Notes under the pieces: model-generated | The model's input: only the letters and a program-made list of their open reading frames with translations | Told to the model about the DNA's origin: nothing | Databases searched by the model: none | Shown: in pieces, positions 58,232 through 64,000 of the stretch | Numbering within the stretch: the first letter of the stretch is position 1 | How the letters are laid out: the number at the start of each line of letters is the position of its first letter | Source: Sandaracinobacteroides sp031425455 | GTDB lineage: Bacteria > Pseudomonadota > Alphaproteobacteria > Sphingomonadales > Sphingomonadaceae | DNA: 64,000 bases | Direction: 5' to 3' | Assembly (NCBI GenBank): GCA_031425455.1 | Contig: JANPJJ010000090.1 | Coordinates: forward strand, 8,126 to 72,125 | Position numbers and translations under genes: made by a program

Positions 58232-59449
58232 CTAAAGCGGCTTCAGCTGGCTGAACGGCGTGTCCTTGTCCGGCCGGAGATCGCCGGGCAGACCTAGCAC
58301 CCGCTCGGCAATAATGTTGCGCAGGATCTCGTCCGTACCGCCGGCGATGCGCAGCCCTGCAGACCACATATAGCTGCTCTGCAGCTTCTCGAGGTCGGAG
58401 CCGGGCTCGACCGCGAAACCCTGTGTCTCGGCGAGATCGAGTGCGAAGCTTGCCATGTCCTGCATGGTTTTCGCAACCACCACCTTGGAGATGGACTGTT
58501 CCGGCCCGGGAATCGCCCCCTTCGACAGGGCCGAGAGCGCGCGCATCTGGGTGAGCTTGATGCCTTCGTCGGCGATATAGGTGTCGGCGATGCGCTGGCG
58601 GACGTCGGCTCGTTCCATTGCCGGGCCGGTATCGGTTTCGATTCCCGAAGCAACGTCCATCAGGGTGCGATAGCCCGGCGCGTGGCGGGGCTTGCCGCCC
58701 ACAGCCAGGCGCTCGTGCATGAGGGTGGTAAGGCTGACCTTCCAGCCGTCGCCCACGGCCCCCAGCCGGTGGCTGTCGTTCACCCGCACATCGGTGAAGA
58801 ACACCTCGTTGAAGTCGCTCCCGCCCGACATCTGCCGGATGCCGCGGACCTCCACGCCCGGCGCCTTCATGTCGACGATGAACATCGTCAGCCCCTTGTG
58901 CTTGGGCGCGTCGAAATCGGTGCGGCAGACCACGATCCCGAAGTCCGACTTGTGCGCGAAGCTGGTCCAGACCTTCTGGCCGTTGATCACCCACTCATTG
59001 CCCTCTTTCACCGCCTTCGTGCGGATGCTGGCGAGGTCCGAGCCGGCGACGGGTTCGGAAAAGAGCTGGCACCACACCTCGTCGCCGCGCAGCGCCTTGG
59101 GCACGTAGCGCGCCGCAACCTCGGGCGAGCCGTGGGTGAACACAGTCGGGATGCACATGCCCAGCCCGATCGAGTAGAGGCCGCTCGGCACATAGGTGCG
59201 GCTTTCCTCCTGGTTGAAGATGATCTGATGCATGGGCGTCAGGCCCTGGCCGCCCACCGCCTTGGGCCAAGTGAGGCCGACATAGCCTGCCGCATGTTTG
59301 GTTGCCTGCCACCCCTTCGAACGGATGACGAAATCCTCCAGGCCCCAGGGCTTGGCGGGAGGCGCCAGATATTCGCCCGCGTTGTCGGCGATCCAGTCCT
59401 TCACCGTGGCGCGGAATTCGGCTTCGGCGGGAGTGTCGTTGAAGTCCAT
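58232..59449 (-). CDS. Acyl-CoA dehydrogenase (large-subunit type)
   Basis: A 405-residue FAD acyl-CoA dehydrogenase with QLFSEPVAGSDLASIRTKAV, VWTSFAHKSDFGIVVCRTD, and ILRNIIAERVLGLP at the end. It lacks a Glu in the usual place of the ILEGTNE motif and instead ends AGGTDEILRNII, as in the FadE-type pairs where two subunits cooperate. The next gene upstream, 9 bp away, is a second acyl-CoA dehydrogenase of different length, so a heteromeric enzyme acting on a bulky acyl-CoA (as known for steroid-degrading FadE pairs) is possible. Confidence 0.88.
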   Translation of the reverse strand: MDFNDTPAEAEFRATVKDWIADNAGEYLAPPAKPWGLEDFVIRSKGWQATKHAAGYVGLTWPKAVGGQGLTPMHQIIFNQEESRTYVPSGLYSIGLGMCIPTVFTHGSPEVAARYVPKALRGDEVWCQLFSEPVAGSDLASIRTKAVKEGNEWVINGQKVWTSFAHKSDFGIVVCRTDFDAPKHKGLTMFIVDMKAPGVEVRGIRQMSGGSDFNEVFFTDVRVNDSHRLGAVGDGWKVSLTTLMHERLAVGGKPRHAPGYRTLMDVASGIETDTGPAMERADVRQRIADTYIADEGIKLTQMRALSALSKGAIPGPEQSISKVVVAKTMQDMASFALDLAETQGFAVEPGSDLEKLQSSYMWSAGLRIAGGTDEILRNIIAERVLGLPGDLRPDKDTPFSQLKPL

Positions 59450-59458
59450 AGGGCGCTC

Positions 59459-60583
59459 CTAGGCTGCGGCGCGATTGCGTTGTTCGAGGGCTCGTACCAG
59501 CCTGTCCTGCCAGTGCGCCCTGCTGCCGATCGACGCGGCGATCGCGCGGTTGCGGCGGTAGTAGAATTGGGCGTCATGCTCCCAGGTGAAGCCGATCCCG
59601 CCGTGAAGCTGTACCGCCTCCTCGGCAGTGAACTTCAGTGCATCGAGACTGGCGACGCGGGCGGCGGCGGCGGCCTGCGCCAACTCAGGCGTCGAGGCGC
59701 CAGTTTCGCCGGGTCGCGTTGCCACGCTCCACGCCCAGCAGCCGTGCAGCGCATGGGCGCGGGCCAGCTCGGCCTTGATATACATGTCGGCGAGCTTGTG
59801 CTTCACGCCCTGATAGCGGCCGATGCGCTGGCCGAAGGCGACCCGGTCCTTCGCATAGGCAACGGTCATGTCGCGCGCCGCATCGGCAGTTCCCAGTGCT
59901 TCCCAGGCGGAGATCACGGCGAGCTGTTCGGTCAGGCGAAGCCAGTGGGCCGCGGTGCCCAGCGACTCGGCCGGGGTATTCGCGAAGCTGAGGCGCGCGG
60001 AGGGTCGGACGAGGTCCAACGTGTCGACCTTCTCGCGGGCGACGCGTTCGAGTGCTGCGATCGCCATTGCCGGGCCGTCGGGCGTGGCGATCGTGACGAT
60101 GGCCATGGTTGCGACAAGCCCGTCCGGAACGGGAGACTTGGTGCCGGTAAGGGTACCGCCGGCGAGGTTCAGGCCGGGCATGGCCGTGGGGGACTTCGCA
60201 TCGCCCTCGGCCCAGGCGACACAGCCCAGCGCCTCGCCGCTGGCCAGCATCGGCAGCCACTGCGCCTGCTGCGTTTCGGTGCCGGCGAGCAGGATTGCCT
60301 CGATCGCAGCCATGGTGGAGAGGAGCGGAACGGGGGCAAGGCTGCGCCCGATCTCCTCGGCGAGGACACAGGCCTCGTCGGTGCCGAGGCCGAGGCCGCC
60401 ATGTACCTCGGGAACGCGAGCCGCAGGCCAGCCCTGCTCGACGATTTCGGACCACAGCGCTGCGTCATGGGTTGTGCCGGCGTCCATCGTCTTGCGGGCC
60501 ACGGAAGGGCCGGCGCGGGCATCCAGGAATCTGCGCGCAGCGTCCTTCAGGGTCTTGGCATCGTCGGACAGGTCGAAATTCAT
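59459..60583 (-). CDS. Acyl-CoA dehydrogenase (second subunit)
   Basis: A 374-residue acyl-CoA dehydrogenase with an N-terminal domain DLSDDAKTLKDAARRFLDAR, the middle GTLTGTKSPVPDGLVA, and the C-terminal AVQLHGGIGFTWEHDAQFYY. The start ATG at 60581-60583 follows GGAGGTG; an in-frame ATG at 60670 lies before it but is unlikely. It precedes and is probably cotranscribed with the larger dehydrogenase. Together they look like an alpha2beta2-type FadE pair; the substrate is unknown. Confidence 0.88.
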   Translation of the reverse strand: MNFDLSDDAKTLKDAARRFLDARAGPSVARKTMDAGTTHDAALWSEIVEQGWPAARVPEVHGGLGLGTDEACVLAEEIGRSLAPVPLLSTMAAIEAILLAGTETQQAQWLPMLASGEALGCVAWAEGDAKSPTAMPGLNLAGGTLTGTKSPVPDGLVATMAIVTIATPDGPAMAIAALERVAREKVDTLDLVRPSARLSFANTPAESLGTAAHWLRLTEQLAVISAWEALGTADAARDMTVAYAKDRVAFGQRIGRYQGVKHKLADMYIKAELARAHALHGCWAWSVATRPGETGASTPELAQAAAAARVASLDALKFTAEEAVQLHGGIGFTWEHDAQFYYRRNRAIAASIGSRAHWQDRLVRALEQRNRAAA

Positions 60584-60621
60584 CGGCGGCACACCTCCAT
60601 CGGGGGCACGCTTAAGCGCGA

Positions 60622-60653
60622 AGCGGGGCCGCGCCAACCGGCGCGACCCCGCT
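60622..60653 (-). terminator. Possible hairpin terminator of the hypothetical gene
   Basis: AGCGGGG and CGCGCC pair with GGCGCG and CCCCGCT (60622-60653, one mismatch, AACC loop), between the stop of the hypothetical gene at 60756 and the next gene at 60583. There is no T run. It may also be a leader structure of the dehydrogenase pair. Confidence 0.35.
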
Positions 60654-60707
60654 CCTGTCAGTATTGCCAAGGCTCGATGTGGAAGACCACATCGAGTTCC
60701 GCCTAGC

Positions 60708-60741
60708 GGCCGGCGTGCGGTCGCACTTACGGCCTTCGGCC
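60708..60741. repeat. Diverged copy of the palindromic (REP-like) element
   Basis: On the plus strand this reads GGCCGGC, then GTGC-GGTC-GCAC, TTA, then CGGCC-TTC-GGCCG. It has the same layout and loops as the two copies at 32604-32700 (minus strand), but one pair in each stem is swapped (T-A for C-G; C-G for G-C), so both stems are kept. It lies between the acyl-CoA dehydrogenase pair and the hypothetical gene. Confidence 0.75.
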
Positions 60742-60755
60742 GAGCGACTTTGGGT

Positions 60756-61151
60756 TCAGGCCGCCTTGCGGCGACCCTTGGGCGCCGCCATCGCTTCCTT
60801 GTCCTCTTCCTCGTCGTCCTGCTCCAGGCCCGACCCCGTCAGCGCCTCGCCGAGCTGGCGCACCTTGTCGCTGTTCTTCTCGGCGCCATTCTTGGCAGCC
60901 TTGTCGGCGATCTTGGTCGTGGATTGGCCCAGGCGATGCAGGATGGCTTCCACCCGCTCGGGGTCGGGTTGATCCTGCTCAAGCTGGCGGCGCAGCGAGG
61001 CGAGATCGCGGGCGATGCCCTTCGCGCCGGGGAGGTCGAGCTCCGACAGGGCGGTTTCCCAATCCTCGATCATGGCGATGGCTTGCTTCGGCTTCAGGTC
61101 TTCGATGCCCCGTGCAAAGGCATTCAGCGTGGCGGTGAAACGGACGGCCAT
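60756..61151 (-). CDS. Hypothetical protein, charged C-terminus
   Basis: A 131-residue protein I do not recognise. It begins MAVRFTATLNAFARGIEDLK and has Lys/Glu-rich helices, ending in an acidic then basic tail (EQDDEEEDKEAMAAPKGRRK). No signal peptide or membrane helix is seen. The start is ATG 61149-61151 with CGGAG before it; a longer frame to 61292 lacks support. It may be a small nucleic-acid or ribosome-associated protein, but that is a guess from charge only. Confidence 0.75.
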   Translation of the reverse strand: MAVRFTATLNAFARGIEDLKPKQAIAMIEDWETALSELDLPGAKGIARDLASLRRQLEQDQPDPERVEAILHRLGQSTTKIADKAAKNGAEKNSDKVRQLGEALTGSGLEQDDEEEDKEAMAAPKGRRKAA

Positions 61152-61266
61152 TTGGGTGCTCCGGAATTGGCGGCGCGGAACTGCGCAGCATGCTCTGAAC
61201 GCCCCTACTTCAAGGCCGGTTCCTGCGGCACCTCGCCGCTTCGTCGCATCGGGCATGCCTTCTGAG

Positions 61267-64000
61267 TCAGGCCGCCTTGGCGATGGCCTCACCGGGCCAG
61301 CCCGCCCACAGTCGGGTGCGCCGGGCCGAGACCGCGCTTTCTGCCGCCGCCTTCACGGGGCCAAAGCCGCGCGCATCCAGCGGCAGTCGGGCGATCTCGG
61401 TCGCCAGCGCCAAATTGGCAGGCGTCAGCCCCGCCAGCAGCCTCTCCGCCTCGCCGACGTAAAGCCCGATCGCCGCCCGCTCATGCCGTCGTTCCGCGCT
61501 ACGGCCAAACGGGTCCAGCGCCGTTCCGCGCAGCCTCTTCATCCCGGCCAGCAGCTTGAACAGAGGCTCCACCAGCCAGCCGGCAATTGTGTATTTCTTC
61601 GGCCGCCCCGTCGCCGGATCGATTTTCGCGATCAGCGGCGGCGACAGGTGATAGGTGCGCCTTCGCTGCTCGCTGAAGCTGTCGCCCAGTTGCGCCGCAA
61701 ACCGGCCGTCGGTCATCAGCCGTGCGACTTCATATTCGTCCTTGTAGGCCATCAGCTTGTGCAGCGAACGGGCCACCGCTTCGGACAGCGCTTCGCTTCC
61801 CGGCATCGCTGCAGACTCCGCCGCGCGGACCTGCCCGACGAGCGTTCGATAGCGCTCCCCATAGGCGGCATCGCCCCAGGCAGTCAGGTCCGCCACGCGC
61901 CGGTCGATCCGCTCGTCCAACGTCTGCGCCAGCAGCACCGGCGGCGCCAGCAGCGCCTCCACCCGGGCCGGGTCGTGCGCGACCAGCCGGCCGAGCGCGA
62001 AGGCCTGCTTGTTGAACGGCACCGACACCCCGTTCAGCTCGATGGCTCCCTCCAGGCTCTCCAGTGACAGCGGGATCAGCCCCTTCTGCCAGGCAAAGCC
62101 CATCAGCATGACATTGGCGGCGATCGCGTCGCCCATCAGCGCAGTGGCGATGCGTTCGGCTGCCACGAAATCATGGCCTCGGGCCGCGGTTTCGACTGCC
62201 TTCTTCACCTGCGCGGTCCTGAAATCGAAATCGCGATCCCGCACGAAGTCCGCTGTCGGCGCGACGTTCGCATTGGCGACGACATGGGTCCGCGCCGCCG
62301 ACATCAGATTCTGCGCCGCCTTGTCCGCCGCCACCACAGCGTCGCAAGCGATCACCAGGTCGGCGGTGCCGGTCATGATGCGCGGGCCGAGCAGCTGGTC
62401 GTTGGCGGGGGCGAGCCGCACATGGCTCCAGACGGCGCCGCCCTTCTGGGCGAGGCCCGCCATGTCGGCGGTCGTCGAAGCGAGGCCGGCGATGTGGCCT
62501 GCCATCCCGAGCAGAGCCGAGACGGTCAGCACGCCGGTGCCGCCGATCCCCGTCACCAGGATGTTGGTTGCGCCCGTGAGCAGCGGCACAGCCGGCATCG
62601 GCAGACCCGAAAGGTCCAGCGTCTGCTTTTCAGGCTTCCTCAGCTTGCCGCCTTCCACCGTCACGAAGCTGGGGCAGAAGCCCTTCACGCAGCTGAAATC
62701 CTTGTTGCAGCTGGACTGGTTGATGCGCCGCTTGCGGCCGAACTCGGTCGCCAGCGGCTCCACCGAGACGCAGTTGGATTGCACCGAACAGTCGCCGCAG
62801 CCTTCGCAGACGGCCGGGTTGATCACGACGCGCCGGTCCGGGTCCACCATCAGGCCGCGCTTCCGGCGGCGCCGCTTCTCGGCCGCGCAGGTCTGGTCGT
62901 AGACGATAACGGTCGTGCCCGGCGTTTCGCGTGCGATCCGCGAGATCGGGTCGAGCTCGGCCCGGTCGTGCAGCCCTACCTCGCCAGGCAGCGTGCCCGC
63001 CGGGTAGCGCTCCAGGTCCTCGGTGAGCACCCAGACCTTCTTCGCGCCCTCGGCCAGCATCTGTCGCGCGATCTGCGGCACGCTCAGCTCGCCGTCGTGC
63101 TTCTGCCCGCCGGTCATAGCGACCGCATCGTTGTAGAGGATCTTGTAGGTGATGTTGGCGCCGCTCGCGATTGCCTGGCGCACCGCCAGCAGGCCGGAGT
63201 GAAAATAGGTGCCGTCGCCCAGATTGGCGAAAATGTGATTGTCCTCCACGAACGGCGCCTCGCCGACCCAGGTCACGCCTTCGCCGCCCATCTGCGTGAA
63301 GGTCTCGGCACGGTCCATCCAGAGCGCCATGATGTGGCAGCCGATCCCGGCCAGCGCCCGGCTGCCCTCGGGCACCTTGGTGGATGTGTTGTGCGGGCAG
63401 CCCGAGCAGAAATAGGGCGTGCGCTTGGTGGGCGTCAGGAATTTGGCGTTCAGATTTTCCCGCTGTTCGAACCAGCGGATGGCGGCTTCGATCCGGTCGG
63501 TCTTGTGGAAGTGGCTGAGCCGCTGCGCCACCACCTTGGCGATCATGCCCGGCGTCAGCTCGTTGTCGGGGGAAAGCAGCCACTCGCCATGCTCGTCCTG
63601 TTTGCCGACGACCTGCGGGCGCACGCCCGGTTTCCAGTTGTAAAGCTGCCACTTCAGCTGATGCTCGATGAACTCGCGCTTCTCCTCGATGACGAGGACT
63701 TCCTCCAGCCCCTCGGCAAAGGCGCGAACACCGTCGGGCTCCAGCGGCCAGGGCATGCCCACCTTGTACAGTCGGAGCCCGATTTCGGAGGCGACCTTGG
63801 CGTCGATGCCCAACTCCTCCAGCGCCTCCATTGTATCGGCGAAGGCCTTGCCCGTCGTAAGGATGCCGATCCGCGGGCGCGGCGTGTCCCACACCAGGCG
63901 ATCGATTCCGTTGGCCTTGGCGAACGCCTGGGCGGCGAACCCCTTGTAGCGCTGCAGCCGCGTGTCCTCGTCGCGCCAGATGTCGTTGGGGCGGATATGG
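61267..64000 (-). CDS. Indolepyruvate ferredoxin oxidoreductase family protein, fused IorA-IorB type (5' end missing)
   Basis: The visible 910 codons form the larger C-terminal part of a fused 2-oxoacid:ferredoxin oxidoreductase of the indolepyruvate type. The TPP-domain motifs are YFCSGCPHNTSTKVPEG, GIGCHIMALWMDR and GDGTYFHSGLLA. A cysteine-rich part CEGCGDCSVQSNC and KDFSCVKGFCPSF gives two iron-sulfur sites, and the gamma-like domain has TGIGGTGVLTVSALLGMAGH. It oxidatively decarboxylates aryl-2-oxoacids to acyl-CoA. The reading frame stays open to position 64000, so the N-terminal domain lies outside the window. It is a large (over 1100-residue) alphaproteobacterial type. Confidence 0.92.
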   Translation of the reverse strand, partial: HIRPNDIWRDEDTRLQRYKGFAAQAFAKANGIDRLVWDTPRPRIGILTTGKAFADTMEALEELGIDAKVASEIGLRLYKVGMPWPLEPDGVRAFAEGLEEVLVIEEKREFIEHQLKWQLYNWKPGVRPQVVGKQDEHGEWLLSPDNELTPGMIAKVVAQRLSHFHKTDRIEAAIRWFEQRENLNAKFLTPTKRTPYFCSGCPHNTSTKVPEGSRALAGIGCHIMALWMDRAETFTQMGGEGVTWVGEAPFVEDNHIFANLGDGTYFHSGLLAVRQAIASGANITYKILYNDAVAMTGGQKHDGELSVPQIARQMLAEGAKKVWVLTEDLERYPAGTLPGEVGLHDRAELDPISRIARETPGTTVIVYDQTCAAEKRRRRKRGLMVDPDRRVVINPAVCEGCGDCSVQSNCVSVEPLATEFGRKRRINQSSCNKDFSCVKGFCPSFVTVEGGKLRKPEKQTLDLSGLPMPAVPLLTGATNILVTGIGGTGVLTVSALLGMAGHIAGLASTTADMAGLAQKGGAVWSHVRLAPANDQLLGPRIMTGTADLVIACDAVVAADKAAQNLMSAARTHVVANANVAPTADFVRDRDFDFRTAQVKKAVETAARGHDFVAAERIATALMGDAIAANVMLMGFAWQKGLIPLSLESLEGAIELNGVSVPFNKQAFALGRLVAHDPARVEALLAPPVLLAQTLDERIDRRVADLTAWGDAAYGERYRTLVGQVRAAESAAMPGSEALSEAVARSLHKLMAYKDEYEVARLMTDGRFAAQLGDSFSEQRRRTYHLSPPLIAKIDPATGRPKKYTIAGWLVEPLFKLLAGMKRLRGTALDPFGRSAERRHERAAIGLYVGEAERLLAGLTPANLALATEIARLPLDARGFGPVKAAAESAVSARRTRLWAGWPGEAIAKAA

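Noticed and set aside
1..64000. tRNA, rRNA, CRISPR or insertion sequence
   Set aside because: I saw no cloverleaf with the GTTCGAA loop, no spaced identical repeats of CRISPR type and no transposase. Small RNAs below this level cannot be excluded by eye.

Overview
The window is a 64 kb piece of a high-GC, gene-dense chromosome from an alphaproteobacterium, most likely a member of the Sphingomonadales (Sphingomonas or a close relative). The main reason is that three secreted proteins end in the PEPxxWAMMIAGFG-type sorting tail typical of sphingomonads. Gene content agrees: YidD-YidC-YihA order, a short HisG, a large TonB-dependent receptor, split GcvPA/GcvPB and many acyl-CoA dehydrogenases. 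I saw no tRNA, rRNA, insertion sequence, prophage or CRISPR array. Nearly all of it reads as core chromosome.

Layout from left to right. 1-2323 holds hisB-hisH-hisA-hisF (hisF is cut by the window edge), followed by rmuC. 3943-8868 holds an SMP-30-type lactonase coupled to a Xer recombinase, then a type III polyketide synthase, a methyltransferase and a flavin oxidoreductase that look like one phenolic-lipid or quinone pathway. 9159-18025 holds a SWIB protein, a CsgG-like protein, and a signalling set made of an OmpR-type regulator, a FecR/LysM protein with a giant Gly-Ser tract, and a CHASE2 histidine kinase. An acyl-CoA synthetase and a quinone-oxidoreductase-like gene follow. 19104-24905 is the glycine cleavage operon, controlled by a tandem glycine riboswitch and carrying an extra methyltransferase gene. 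25144-27996 has a trypsin-like PEP-CTERM protease, a LuxR-type regulator without an adjacent luxI, and msrA.

28052-36881 has a YXWGXW lipoprotein, the Anbu proteasome-like operon (ATP-grasp, alpha-E, transglutaminase, Anbu) and a TonB-dependent receptor. 36997-44902 has an acyl-CoA dehydrogenase, rpmH-rnpA-yidD-yidC-yihA, a nitronate-monooxygenase-family protein with a cysteine cluster, and etfBA. 44991-47914 has a phytase-like PEP-CTERM protein, 3-hydroxyacyl-CoA dehydrogenase and a small lipoprotein. 47934-54108 is the rimP-nusA-ylxR-infB-rbfA operon on the minus strand, with hisG-hisD diverging from it. The right end holds an adenosine kinase, a glycine-zipper protein, two acyl-CoA dehydrogenases and a large indolepyruvate ferredoxin oxidoreductase that runs off the edge.

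The most unusual things visible are: (1) tandemly duplicated start regions at three translationally coupled junctions (7688-7723, 30717-30789, 43909-43964), where duplicate units form 11-13 codon minigenes whose stop overlaps the next start; (2) a palindromic repeat family with paired compensatory base changes, two copies of which lie inside the Anbu operon; (3) a methyltransferase gene inside the glycine cleavage operon; and (4) a probable frameshift in the YXWGXW lipoprotein gene just upstream of the Anbu operon.
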